64,000 nucleotides of DNA from JARBUG01 sp035628915 (GCA_035628915.1 DASPIW010000029.1:1-64000), one strand, 5' to 3'; counted from the first letter of the stretch, positions 41,130-50,072 are shown. Translations and numbers: made by a program. The notes: generated by a model from the letters alone, not told the origin.

Positions 41130-43094
41130 ATGAAAGATATTCTGGACAAGCTGATGCGCGCGGCGAAGCAGGACGATAGCGCCATCCCGAAGCTCAGCCC
41201 TGAAGAGCAACTCCGGCGCCATGTCGGCGCCCTTTTCGGGCTGATGACCAACCTCTGGGGCCCGGAGCGGTTGGTGCTGAAGGCAGGGAAGCTCGAGGCG
41301 CTTAGTCTGATGAAGTCCGAGCAGGTGGAGGATCAGGTGCTCGCGCTGCAGCGGATCGTTTACGAGGACCCGACGATTGACCAGGCGCCCACCCGGACGC
41401 AGGTCCCCAAAGTCCTCGAGCAGCTCGAGAGCGAAATCGCTGATCTAGTCGCCCGCCGCACGGTTGAAGATAAGATCGAAAAAAAGATCCAACAGCGCAT
41501 GCAGGAGCGCAACGATGACTATTACCGCGAGATCAAGCAGCAGGTGCTTCGCGAGGATTCCGGCCCGGAGAACACCTCTACGCTGAAGAAGCTTGAACAC
41601 TTGGAGAAGCTGGAGCAGAAGAAACTCGCCCGTACAGCCATGGAAGTGCTGCGCCCGTCGTGCCTGGACGAAGTCGTTGGCCAGAACCGGGCAGTCAGAG
41701 CTCTAATGGCGAAGATCGCCTCACCCTTCCCCCAGCACATCATCTTGTACGGACCGCCTGGTGTCGGCAAAACGACGGTGGCTCGGCTGGCGCTGGAAGA
41801 GGCCAAGCGGCTCAAGCATACGCCGTTTGAAGCCGACGCACCCTTTGTGGAAGTCGACGGCGCCACGCTGCGCTGGGACCCCAGGGAAGTGACCAATCCG
41901 CTGCTCGGGAGTGTCCACGATCCGATTTACCAGGGTGCCCGCCGCGACATGGCCGAGACGGGTGTTCCCGAGCCCAAGTTGGGCCTCGTGACAGACGCCC
42001 ATGGCGGCGTGCTGTTTATTGACGAAGTGGGCGAGCTCGATCAGATGCTTCAGAACAAGCTGCTGAAAGTCCTGGAGGACAAGCGAGTCACCTTCGACTC
42101 CAGCTACTACGACGAGAATGATCCCAATGTGCCCAAGTACGTCAAGAAGCTCTTTTCGGAAGGCGCCCCGGCCGATTTCGTGCTAATCGGGGCGACAACC
42201 CGTGACCCCAGCGAGATCAACCCGGCCATGCGGTCACGGTGTGCGGAAGTCTTCTTTGAGCCGCTGTCGCCGGCAGATATTGTGCTGATCGTGGAACAGG
42301 CCGCCACCCGACTCGGTGTCGTCTTGGAGGAGGGCGTTTCTGAACTGATCGCCGAATACACGACCGAGGGCCGGAAGGCAATCGGTGTGCTGGCTGACGC
42401 CTATGGACTCACCCTCTACAAGCTGGGCGACAAGGAATTGCCGGAGGACGGGAAGATTCACCTGCTCCGGGACAACGTGCTTGAGGTGATTCAGACCGGC
42501 CGGCTGGCGCCGAACGTCTACCGGAAGGCGACCGACACGGCGGAAATCGGGCGGATTTTCGGGTTAGGCGTGCTTGGCTACATGGGTTCCGTCATTGAAA
42601 TCGAGGCGGTGGCCTTTCCGGCACGCGAGGCGGGAAAAGGGTCACCTCGAATCAACGATACCGCGGGCTCGATGACCAAAGACTCCCTCTTTAATGCCGC
42701 CGCAGTCGTACGCAAGGCGACCGGTCAGGACCTGAACAACTGGGATGTTCATGTCAACATCGTCGGAGGCGGAAAGATAGATGGGCCCAGCGCCGGCGTG
42801 GCGATATATCTGTCGATGATCTCTGCTATTCAGGGGCGCCCCATCCGACAGGACGTGGCTATCACCGGAGAAGTCTCCATTCGGGGGACGGTTAAGGCAA
42901 TCGGCGGCGTCTATGAGAAGATCTATGGTGCCCGCCAGGCCGGCATGGCCCGGATTGTGCTGCCGGAGGAGAACCGCAAGGACGTGCCGCAGGAAGTGCC
43001 GGGGATCGAAGTGCGCTATGCGGCCACCATTGAGGAAGCGATGAACCTGGTGTTCGCTGCCGGAGACGGCCAGACAGTCAGATCTGCCAGCTGA
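41130..43094 (+). CDS. lonC: LonC-type ATP-dependent protease
   Basis: A cytoplasmic Lon-family protease of 654 residues lacking the long Lon N-domain. A coiled-coil region (about 85-180) precedes an AAA+ module with Walker A YGPPGVGKTTVARL and Walker B GGVLFIDEVGELDQ. The S16 protease domain has the catalytic Ser554 in DGPSAGVAIYLS and Lys597 in GGVYEKIYGARQAG, 43 residues apart as in Lon. The insert between Walker A and B is long, as in LonC. It lies between rplI and dnaB. Substrates are unknown. Confidence 0.9.
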   Translation: MKDILDKLMRAAKQDDSAIPKLSPEEQLRRHVGALFGLMTNLWGPERLVLKAGKLEALSLMKSEQVEDQVLALQRIVYEDPTIDQAPTRTQVPKVLEQLESEIADLVARRTVEDKIEKKIQQRMQERNDDYYREIKQQVLREDSGPENTSTLKKLEHLEKLEQKKLARTAMEVLRPSCLDEVVGQNRAVRALMAKIASPFPQHIILYGPPGVGKTTVARLALEEAKRLKHTPFEADAPFVEVDGATLRWDPREVTNPLLGSVHDPIYQGARRDMAETGVPEPKLGLVTDAHGGVLFIDEVGELDQMLQNKLLKVLEDKRVTFDSSYYDENDPNVPKYVKKLFSEGAPADFVLIGATTRDPSEINPAMRSRCAEVFFEPLSPADIVLIVEQAATRLGVVLEEGVSELIAEYTTEGRKAIGVLADAYGLTLYKLGDKELPEDGKIHLLRDNVLEVIQTGRLAPNVYRKATDTAEIGRIFGLGVLGYMGSVIEIEAVAFPAREAGKGSPRINDTAGSMTKDSLFNAAAVVRKATGQDLNNWDVHVNIVGGGKIDGPSAGVAIYLSMISAIQGRPIRQDVAITGEVSIRGTVKAIGGVYEKIYGARQAGMARIVLPEENRKDVPQEVPGIEVRYAATIEEAMNLVFAAGDGQTVRSAS

Positions 43095-43100
43095 ATGAAA

Positions 43101-43128
43101 GATGGCCGGGCATCCCCCGGCCATCTTT
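43101..43128 (+). terminator. lonC terminator
   Basis: GATGGCCGGG pairs with CCCGGCCATC, followed by TTTATTG. Confidence 0.75.
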
Positions 43129-43210
43129 ATTGACAGCAACGCGCGAGAGGAATCGCGCCGGGCCAGGTTGAATCATTGGGAGAACTGATGTTTGGAGGGC
43201 GCTACCATTC

Positions 43211-44557
43211 ATGAACGCCTTCAGTGAAAGGGTTCCCCCGCAAAACCTTGAGGCTGAGCAATCGGTGCTCGGTGCGATGCTGATCGACCGGGACGCTGTT
43301 ATCGCGGTCACCAACCTGCTGCAGCCGGAAGACTTTTACGCTGACAAGCACCAGCAGTTGTACGCATCCATTTACTCGATTTTTCAGCGCGGCGAGCCCG
43401 TCGACCTGATTACCGTGCAGGACGAACTGCGTAAACGCGGGCAATTGGACGACATCGGCGGACTGACCTACCTGACCACACTGGTCAACCTCGTTCCTTC
43501 GACGGCCAATGTGCATCAGTACGCTACGATTGTGACGCAAAAGGCCTCGCTGCGCCGGCTTCAGACAGTCGCCCGTAAGATTGTCGACGAGTGCTACGCG
43601 ACCGAGGATATTGAAGCCACGATGCAGGAAGCAGAGAAGTCCGTTTTTGCCGTTACCCAGCGTCGAAGCGCAAAAGGCTACGTGCATATCAAGGATGCGC
43701 TGGTTACTGCCTACGGCCACCTGGAGTTCCTGTACAGCTCGAAAGGCCGGACAACCGGTGTGACCACCGGCTTTCGGGATCTGGACCAGATGACCTCCGG
43801 CCTGCAGCCGTCCGACCTGATCATCATTGCAGCCCGTCCCTCTGTCGGTAAGACGGCATTCACTCTGAACGTTGCCCGGAACGCGGCAATCCTCGGTGGA
43901 GCTAAGGTCATGTTTTTCAGCCTGGAAATGGGCGCCGAACAGCTTGCGCTTCGACTGCTTGCAGCCGAAGCGGCGGTGGATGGCCACCGGCTGCGTACGG
44001 GTCAACTGCAGGACCAGGACTGGGCGCGGCTGGGCACCGGCCTGGCTACGCTGGCCGAGTCCGGCATCTTTATTGACGATACGCCCAACTGCCCCCTGCC
44101 GGACGTGCGGGCAAAGGCCCGCCGTGTCGCCGCCGAGCATGGCCTGGACCTGATCATGATCGACTATCTTCAGCTCATGAGCCTGCCGCAGCGGCCCGGC
44201 GCCCAGCAAAACCGCCAGCAGGAAATCTCAGAGATATCACGGTCGCTCAAGCAGTTGGCCCGTGAACTGAAAGTGCCGGTCATTGCCCTCTCGCAGTTGT
44301 CTCGTTCCGTTGAGCAACGCCAGGACAAGCGTCCCATGCTCTCGGACCTGCGAGAGTCTGGGGCCATCGAACAGGACGCCGACATGGTTGCATTCCTGTA
44401 CCGCGACGATTATTACGACCCTGAGTCCGAAAAGAAGAACATGGTCGAGGTGATTGTGGCCAAGCACCGTAATGGCCCGGTCGGCTCGGTGGACCTGTAC
44501 TTCATGAAGGACATTCAGAAGATGGTTGGTATGGAACACAAGCAGCGGGGGGCTTAA
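43211..44557 (+). CDS. dnaB: replicative DNA helicase
   Basis: The hexameric fork helicase. The 448-residue product has the N-terminal primase-interacting domain (PPQNLEAEQSVLGAMLIDRD) and a RecA-like domain with Walker A AARPSVGKTAFTLN (about 209-222), Walker B LDLIMIDYLQLMS, and the arginine-finger region RSVEQRQDKRPMLSDLRESG. ATG follows GGAGGG. No intein interrupts it. Confidence 0.97.
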   Translation: MNAFSERVPPQNLEAEQSVLGAMLIDRDAVIAVTNLLQPEDFYADKHQQLYASIYSIFQRGEPVDLITVQDELRKRGQLDDIGGLTYLTTLVNLVPSTANVHQYATIVTQKASLRRLQTVARKIVDECYATEDIEATMQEAEKSVFAVTQRRSAKGYVHIKDALVTAYGHLEFLYSSKGRTTGVTTGFRDLDQMTSGLQPSDLIIIAARPSVGKTAFTLNVARNAAILGGAKVMFFSLEMGAEQLALRLLAAEAAVDGHRLRTGQLQDQDWARLGTGLATLAESGIFIDDTPNCPLPDVRAKARRVAAEHGLDLIMIDYLQLMSLPQRPGAQQNRQQEISEISRSLKQLARELKVPVIALSQLSRSVEQRQDKRPMLSDLRESGAIEQDADMVAFLYRDDYYDPESEKKNMVEVIVAKHRNGPVGSVDLYFMKDIQKMVGMEHKQRGA

Positions 44558-44574
44558 GCCCTCCGTTATTGCAT

Positions 44575-44720
44575 GTCGCGCGAATCATTAACATCAAGAC
44601 TCTCGCGAAAAATAACGCGGCGTCGCGCGAATGTTGGACGTCGCGAGTTAGCCACATGTTGTTCACAGTTGTGGATAACGTTTTGGTTGCGTTGACACGG
44701 CCATAGGCGGATGCTACACT
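44575..44720 (+). promoter_or_regulatory. purA promoter region with repeats and a consensus DnaA box
   Basis: Two 21-bp imperfect repeats start GTCGCGCGAAT (44575-44595 and 44622-44642), with further TCGCG motifs between and after. A consensus DnaA box, TTATCCACA on the minus strand, lies at 44670-44678. The promoter is TTGACA (44692-44697), 17 bp, TACACT (44715-44720). Arrangement suggests control of purA by a repeat-binding factor and perhaps DnaA. Confidence 0.65.
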
Positions 44721-44798
44721 GTGTTGGGATTTTTGGCTGGAACACGCGGCCAGGGTTAGACAGAAACCCGGCCTTTTGGTGTGGGGAGGTGCCTCGAT

Positions 44799-46097
44799 AT
44801 GCCGGTTGTTGTCGTAATGGGTGCGCAGTGGGGCGATGAGGGAAAAGGCAAGTTTGTCGACTTGCTCGCCGCACAGGCCAATGTAGTCGTACGTGCCACG
44901 GGCGGCTCCAATGCAGGCCACACTGTCTGGGCAAACGGTCAGCAGTACAAGTTGCATCAGATTCCGTCCGGTATTCTGTACCCCGGAACCCTATGCCTGA
45001 TCGGCCACGGTGTTGTCCTGGACCCCGGCAAGCTCCTTCAGGAGATGGCTTACCTGCGGGGCAAGGGTGTCGACCTGGCGAGCCTCCGGATCAGTGCCGG
45101 CGCTCATGTCGTCTTCCCCTACCACGTCCGATTGGACGAAGCCGAGGAAGACCGCAAGGGCGCCAACAAAATCGGCACGACCCGCCGCGGAATCGGCCCG
45201 GCCTACATGGACAAATTTGCCCGGGTGGGCATCCGCCTGATCGATTTGCTCGACAAGGACGAGTTCCTGCCCAAGTTGGCCGCCCAGGTAGAAGCCAAGA
45301 ACCAGCTCCTTGACCGCGTCTACGGTATGCCGGGCTTCACCGTGGAGGAGATTGCCGAGCCGTACCTGGCTTACGCCGAGCAACTGCGCCCCTATGTCGC
45401 CAACACGGTGGAACTGGTGAACGACGCGATAGACGCCGGCAAGAACGTGCTCTTCGAAGGCGCCCAGGGCCACCTGCTGGATATCGACTACGGTACCTAC
45501 CCGTACGTAACCGCTTCCCACCCCATTGCCGCAGGCGCCATTATTGGTGCTGGTGTTGGTCCCACCCGTGTGAGCAAGGTCGTTGGCGTGGTGAAGGCCT
45601 ATACGTCCCGGGTCGGCGAAGGCCCCTTCCCCACCGAACTGCTCGACGCCACCGGCGAGGTCATTCGGGAGAAGGGCCACGAGTATGGCACGACTACCGG
45701 CCGGCCCCGCCGTATTGGCTGGCTTGATCTTGTGATGGTGCGCTTCGCCTGCCGGGTAAGCGGCATCACCCACCTGGCGGTTCCGCACCTCGACACCCTG
45801 GCAAAGACGGGCCTCAAGACCCTCAAGGTCTGTGTGGGTTATCGCCTGCCGGACGGGACCGTTACCCGCGAGTTCCCCGTCGGGCTCAAGGCGCTGGCCG
45901 AGGTGACGCCCGTTTTCGAGGAACTGGACAACTGGGAATGGACCGGGGAGCTTAGCAAAGCGCAGCGGCTGGAAGACCTGCCTGTCGGCGCCCAGCGCTA
46001 TGTGAAGCTGATTGAGGAGTACACCGGCGTACCGGTCGCCATTCTGGGCGTCGGCAGCGAGCGGACTGAGGCCATCTACCGCGGTCAGGTGTTCTAG
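44799..46097 (+). CDS. purA: adenylosuccinate synthetase
   Basis: It joins IMP and aspartate with GTP in AMP synthesis. The 432-residue product starts MPVVVVMGAQWGDEGKGKFV, with the IMP/GTP loop, and contains GGSNAGHTVWANG, FEGAQGHLLDIDYGTYPYVT and the C-terminal PVAILGVGSERTEAI. ATG at 44799 follows GGGGAGGT. Confidence 0.97.
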   Translation: MPVVVVMGAQWGDEGKGKFVDLLAAQANVVVRATGGSNAGHTVWANGQQYKLHQIPSGILYPGTLCLIGHGVVLDPGKLLQEMAYLRGKGVDLASLRISAGAHVVFPYHVRLDEAEEDRKGANKIGTTRRGIGPAYMDKFARVGIRLIDLLDKDEFLPKLAAQVEAKNQLLDRVYGMPGFTVEEIAEPYLAYAEQLRPYVANTVELVNDAIDAGKNVLFEGAQGHLLDIDYGTYPYVTASHPIAAGAIIGAGVGPTRVSKVVGVVKAYTSRVGEGPFPTELLDATGEVIREKGHEYGTTTGRPRRIGWLDLVMVRFACRVSGITHLAVPHLDTLAKTGLKTLKVCVGYRLPDGTVTREFPVGLKALAEVTPVFEELDNWEWTGELSKAQRLEDLPVGAQRYVKLIEEYTGVPVAILGVGSERTEAIYRGQVF

Positions 46098-46106
46098 GTT
46101 AATCTT

Positions 46107-46130
46107 GGGGGGCGCCTGGTGGCGCCCCCC
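46107..46130 (+). terminator. purA terminator
   Basis: GGGGGGCGCC pairs with GGCGCCCCCC around TGGT, followed by ATTTCC. Confidence 0.75.
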
Positions 46131-46148
46131 ATTTCCTGACGCTTCTGC

Positions 46149-46177
46149 TTGCATTGATGCGGCGCCGCGGCTATAAT
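46149..46177 (+). promoter_or_regulatory. tRNA-Gly promoter
   Basis: TTGCAT (46149-46154), 17 bp, TATAAT (46172-46177), 19 bp before the tRNA. Confidence 0.75.
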
Positions 46178-46196
46178 AGGCTATGCAATCAGCCCT

Positions 46197-46270
46197 GCGG
46201 GTGTAGTTCAATGGCAGAACTCCAGCTTCCCAAGCTGGTAGCGTGGGTTCGATTCCCATCACCCGCTCCA
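46197..46270 (+). tRNA. tRNA-Gly (CCC)
   Basis: A 74-nt tRNA with acceptor GCGGGTG/CACCCGC, discriminator T and encoded CCA. The loop TTCCCAA gives anticodon CCC, reading GGG. Confidence 0.97.
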
Positions 46271-46280
46271 GTCGACAAGA

Positions 46281-46306
46281 ACGGAGACATTGCGTCTCCG
46301 TTTTGT
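46281..46306 (+). terminator. terminator between tRNA-Gly and tRNA-Thr
   Basis: ACGGAGAC pairs with GTCTCCGT, followed by TTTGTTT. Confidence 0.7.
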
Positions 46307-46308
46307 TT

Positions 46309-46384
46309 GCCGAAGTAGCTCAGCCGGTAGAGCAGCTGATTCGTAATCAGCAGGTCAGGGGTTCGAGTCCCCTCTTCGGCTCCA
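46309..46384 (+). tRNA. tRNA-Thr (CGT)
   Basis: A 76-nt tRNA with acceptor GCCGAAG/CTTCGGC, discriminator T and encoded CCA. The loop TTCGTAA gives anticodon CGT, reading ACG. Confidence 0.97.
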
Positions 46385-46386
46385 GG

Positions 46387-46428
46387 AAAAACACCTGAGG
46401 TCATTCGGGCCTCAGGTGTTTTCTTTTT
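46387..46428 (+). terminator. tRNA-Thr terminator
   Basis: AAAACACCTGAGG pairs with CCTCAGGTGTTTT, followed by CTTTTTC. Confidence 0.85.
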
Positions 46429-46521
46429 CCATTCGACGCCACCAATCTACAAATCTCGCCCTGATGCCTGTGATATCCTGGAGATCAATGACTCCCAGAT
46501 ATTCCCGGAAGGGGTGACCGC

Positions 46522-47232
46522 ATGCCTATGCGGATGATCCACCGGCGTCGCACCACTGTCGCCTTCTTGGCGGGCCTGCTGTTCTGGTCCGCCTCTTTGG
46601 TACATGGAACAAGAGAGGCCCTCGCTGCGCCCTCTGTAGTCCCCGTTAGCCCTGCAGAATGCGTCAGCCGCCCGGACGACGTGCTGATTCGGCTGGAACA
46701 GAAGCAGAAGCGTCTGGAGGCGGCCCGCCTCGCCAGAGTCGCCGCGGCGCAGCGTCAGGAGCGGGAAGCAGAGGAGCAGTACCAGCGCCTGGTTCGGCAG
46801 GACGTAGCGCGCCGCGAGGCCGCAGCGCGCCGCATCGCAGACCTGGTGCCTGACGAGTTCATAGACGTGGTTCTCGACACCGCACAACGCTACGAAATGG
46901 ATCCCCGATTCCTGGCCGCCGTCGGTACGGTCGAGAGCCAGTGGTATGCCCGGGCCCTGGGTACGAATGGAGACAGCGGGCTGATGCAGATCCTGCCCTC
47001 CACGGCTGAATGGATCGCATCCCAAATGGGCCTGGACAGTTATGACCTGTATGACCCGGTCACTAACCTGAACATGGGCGCCTGGTATCTGCACGCGCTT
47101 TACCACGACTACGGCAGCTGGGACTCAGCGCTCGCCGCATACAACGGTGGTCCCCGGGGGGCGCCCAAAGGGGCAGCGCATCCCTATACGCAACGCGTCA
47201 TGCGCGTATATTCAGCAGGGATCGCAGCGTAA
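46522..47232 (+). CDS. secreted lytic transglycosylase, SLT domain
   Basis: A peptidoglycan-cleaving enzyme of 236 residues. After a signal peptide (RRRTTVAFLAGLLFWSASLV) come an Arg/Glu/Gln-rich coiled coil (about 55-110) and an SLT domain with the catalytic Glu in GTVESQWYARALG, then GLMQILPSTAEWIA and AAYNGGP. ATG follows AAGGGGTG. It would act outside the membrane. No wall-binding repeat is visible. Confidence 0.93.
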   Translation: MPMRMIHRRRTTVAFLAGLLFWSASLVHGTREALAAPSVVPVSPAECVSRPDDVLIRLEQKQKRLEAARLARVAAAQRQEREAEEQYQRLVRQDVARREAAARRIADLVPDEFIDVVLDTAQRYEMDPRFLAAVGTVESQWYARALGTNGDSGLMQILPSTAEWIASQMGLDSYDLYDPVTNLNMGAWYLHALYHDYGSWDSALAAYNGGPRGAPKGAAHPYTQRVMRVYSAGIAA

Positions 47233-47265
47233 GATTGTCGAACCATCCCGTCGAGGTGAATCGCT

Positions 47266-48768
47266 GTGACGGCAGCAAGGCGATATGTGCTGGCCCTTGA
47301 CCAGGGCACGACCAGTTCCCGGGCGCTTCTCTTCAATCAGGGGGGGGCAGTGGTCGCCGTTTCACAACAGGAGTTCAAGCAGCACTATCCCCAGCCGGGG
47401 TGGGTTGAGCACGACGCGGAGGAAATCTGGTTTACGCAGCTGGCCGTGGCACGCGACGTGCTGGTCCGGGCGGGCGCCACATGGCAGGAAATCGCAGCCA
47501 TCGGCATTACCAATCAGCGTGAAACCACGGTGGTCTGGGACAAGGCAACGGGCCGTCCGATCTCACCGGCCATCGTCTGGCAGTGCCGGCGTACGGCGGA
47601 CCTTTGCCGTGACCTTCGGCAGGCCGGCTGGGAGCAGCCCGTGCGCGAGAAGACCGGCCTGGTGGTCGATGCGTATTTCTCCGGTACCAAAGCAAAGTGG
47701 ATTCTCGACCATGTGCCTGGCGCCCGGGAGCGGGCGGCACGCGGTGAAATCCTGTTCGGAACGATTGACTGCTGGCTGCTGTGGAAGCTCTCCGGTGGCC
47801 GCGTCCACGCCACCGACTACTCAAACGCGTCCCGCACGATGCTCTTCAACATCCACGAATTGAAGTGGGACGATGAGATCTTGCGGGAGTTCGGCATTCC
47901 GGCGGCCATGCTGCCCAGGGTGATGCCCTCCAGCGGAATCTTCGGGGAGACGGCCCCCGACCTCTTCGGGGGGCCCATTCCACTAGCAGGCGTTGCCGGC
48001 GACCAGCAGGCCGCCCTGTTCGGTCAGGCCTGTTTTAGCTCGGGCATGGCCAAGAACACCTATGGAACCGGTTGTTTCCTGCTCCTGAACACGGGGCGGC
48101 AACCCGTCGCCAGCAGCCAGGGGTTGCTCACCACCATTGCCTGGGGCGTTGACGGCCAAGTGGAATACGCCCTCGAAGGCAGCGTCTTCATCGCGGGCGC
48201 AGCCATTCAGTGGCTGAGAGATGAACTGGGCATCATCAAAGAGGCAGCCGAAACCGAAGCGCTCGCTGCAGGTATTTCTGATACCGGCGGCGTTTACCTG
48301 GTTCCCGCCTTTGTGGGGCTTGGCGCGCCATACTGGGACGCATATGCACGTGGAACCCTCGTTGGCATGACGCGGGGCACCGGGCGTGCGCAGCTGGCGC
48401 GGGCCGCACTGGAGGCGATTGCGTACCAGACCCGCGATGTACTGGATGCAATGATCCGCGATTCGGGACTCGACCTCCAGAGCCTGCGGGTGGATGGCGG
48501 AGCAGCGCGGAACAGCTTCTTGCTGCAGTTCCAGGCCGATATCCTGGCAAGACCCGTACAGCGGCCAGTGAACGTGGAGACGACGGCTATGGGCGCTGCG
48601 TACCTGGCCGGCCTGGCCACCGGCGTGTGGCAGAGCCGCAGTGAGCTGCAGCGCCGCTGGACGGCCTCCCAGGCGTTTGATCCGACCATGGAAGAGGCGC
48701 GCCGGACACAGCTCTACGCTGGCTGGAAGCGTGCCGTGGAGCGCGCCAGGGGCTGGGTCGAAGCCTAG
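47266..48768 (+). CDS. glpK: glycerol kinase
   Basis: It phosphorylates glycerol to glycerol-3-phosphate. The 500-residue FGGY kinase starts YVLALDQGTTSSRALLFNQG and has GITNQRETTVVWDKATG, the GTIDCWLLWKLSGG loop, PSSGIFGETAP and FVGLGAPYWDAYARGTLVGM. A His in the regulatory loop position (phosphorylated by HPr in Gram-positives) is not obvious. GTG follows GAGGTG. No glpF or glpD is adjacent, so it appears as a single-gene unit. Confidence 0.96.
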   Translation: MTAARRYVLALDQGTTSSRALLFNQGGAVVAVSQQEFKQHYPQPGWVEHDAEEIWFTQLAVARDVLVRAGATWQEIAAIGITNQRETTVVWDKATGRPISPAIVWQCRRTADLCRDLRQAGWEQPVREKTGLVVDAYFSGTKAKWILDHVPGARERAARGEILFGTIDCWLLWKLSGGRVHATDYSNASRTMLFNIHELKWDDEILREFGIPAAMLPRVMPSSGIFGETAPDLFGGPIPLAGVAGDQQAALFGQACFSSGMAKNTYGTGCFLLLNTGRQPVASSQGLLTTIAWGVDGQVEYALEGSVFIAGAAIQWLRDELGIIKEAAETEALAAGISDTGGVYLVPAFVGLGAPYWDAYARGTLVGMTRGTGRAQLARAALEAIAYQTRDVLDAMIRDSGLDLQSLRVDGGAARNSFLLQFQADILARPVQRPVNVETTAMGAAYLAGLATGVWQSRSELQRRWTASQAFDPTMEEARRTQLYAGWKRAVERARGWVEA

Positions 48769-48772
48769 CAAA

Positions 48773-48806
48773 CGAGAGCCCGGACGGCTGGCGCCCCGGG
48801 CTCTCG
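48773..48806. terminator. bidirectional terminator after glpK
   Basis: CGAGAGCCCGG pairs with CCGGGCTCTCG around an 11-base loop, between the convergent glpK and M23 genes. Confidence 0.7.
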
Positions 48807-48813
48807 ATTCTCC

Positions 48814-49935
48814 CTATGGCAAATATCCACGCGGGTCCTGCGGCTGCCCGTTCACAATCACTTCAAAGTGAAGGTGATTGCCGGTTGAATGGCCGGTGCT
48901 GCCTACACGAATAACAGGCTGCCCCTGACGCACCGCATCACCGATGGCGACCAACAGCGCCGAAGCGTGCGCATAGCGGCTCTTGGTCCCGTCGCCATGG
49001 TCTATGATGACGCATAGACCATACCCACCTTCCCAGCCGGCCACTTCGACGACGCCACCCTTGGATGCAACGGCTGGCGTCCCGGCAGGGACAGCTATGT
49101 CTATGCCCTCATGGAAGTCACCAATGTCACCACGCCATCCGAATTCGCTCGAATGCTCGCCGCCGACGATTGGCCAGATCCAGGTCCCGTCGACCGCCGG
49201 CGGGGCGGGGGGCGGGGGAGCAGCGGCGAGTGCGGAGGCCGGGGCTGTCTTTGCCGTCACCACCTCAGGCGGTTTCACGTCCGTGGCAGTGGCCACGGGA
49301 CGCTGTTCGGTGCGGGTCTGACTTCCCCGGCTGACGACCATGCGTGACCGGGGCCGGGCGCCAGGCAGGAAGAGTACCTCTCCTTCCCGCAGGCCGGCGT
49401 CCAACTGCAGGCCATTTGCGTAGTGAATCTCCTCGGCGGCAATCCCGTGGAGTGACGCCACGCTCTCCAGCGTATCTCCTTCCTGCACGACGTAGGTCAA
49501 ACCGTGGAAGGCCCTGACAACTTGAATTGGCTGCCCCGGCTGGAGCCAGTCTACATCGATCTCTGCATTCAGGGACTCCAGTGTGGCCATATCGGTTTCA
49601 TAGGCTTCTGCAATCGCTGTAAGCGTATCGCCTTCTTTGACTGTATAGGTCTGTACACTTGCCATACGTCGCTCATCGTTCGCCGCCGGGCGAAGCAACC
49701 GGGTGCTCATGATATGGGCGGACGCCCTGTGGCCGGCAGTTGTTTGACCCTCGCTGAATGACGGCTCCCAGAAGAGAGCTGCACGGGACGCAGCAGAGGG
49801 CATTTCCGGGGCGGTCATCGCAACGGCCCCCCCGTGGTGCGGAGTGGTACCCAGCGCTCCTCCGACGAGGAGGCAACCCACGACACCGGCGGCTGCCCGG
49901 CGGTATCCTGGTTTCAGATGTACCCCTTTGCTCAA
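48814..49935 (-). CDS. secreted LysM-M23 endopeptidase
   Basis: A cell-wall hydrolase of 373 residues. It has an N-terminal signal/anchor (RRAAAGVVGCLLVGGALG), two LysM modules (YTVKEGDTLTAIAEAYETDM near 97 and YVVQEGDTLESVASLHGIAA near 146), a Pro/Ala linker (about 215-250) and a LytM domain with zinc ligands in FHEGIDIAV and the HxH of GNHLHFEVIVNG. TTG start follows GAGGTGG. It is divergent from another LysM-M23 gene, with palindromes between them. Confidence 0.93.
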   Translation of the reverse strand: MSKGVHLKPGYRRAAAGVVGCLLVGGALGTTPHHGGAVAMTAPEMPSAASRAALFWEPSFSEGQTTAGHRASAHIMSTRLLRPAANDERRMASVQTYTVKEGDTLTAIAEAYETDMATLESLNAEIDVDWLQPGQPIQVVRAFHGLTYVVQEGDTLESVASLHGIAAEEIHYANGLQLDAGLREGEVLFLPGARPRSRMVVSRGSQTRTEQRPVATATDVKPPEVVTAKTAPASALAAAPPPPAPPAVDGTWIWPIVGGEHSSEFGWRGDIGDFHEGIDIAVPAGTPAVASKGGVVEVAGWEGGYGLCVIIDHGDGTKSRYAHASALLVAIGDAVRQGQPVIRVGSTGHSTGNHLHFEVIVNGQPQDPRGYLP

Positions 49936-49996
49936 AATCCCACCTCTACTTTGTCTGGTGGTTCATAGCGGGCTGAGGACCCATCCGAGTCGTCAT

Positions 49997-50072
49997 CCCG
50001 ATACCGGGAACCAACGAATCACAGGTTCAGTTTTCACCCGATTACGGGAAACTAAACAGAATCGACTCTGTT
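49997..50072. repeat. twin CCCGATnnCGGG palindromes plus an inverted repeat between divergent M23 genes
   Basis: CCCGATACCGGG (49997-50008) and CCCGATTACGGG (50037-50048) are 12-bp near-palindromes exactly 40 bp apart, so on the same face of the helix. AACAGA (50055-50060) and TCTGTT (50067-50072) form a third inverted repeat. They occupy the 228-bp gap between divergent starts and look like operators for a shared regulator. Confidence 0.6.

Noticed and set aside
46197..46384. tRNA pair as an integration hotspot with attachment site
   Set aside because: No integrase, duplicated tRNA 3' end or phage gene lies nearby.
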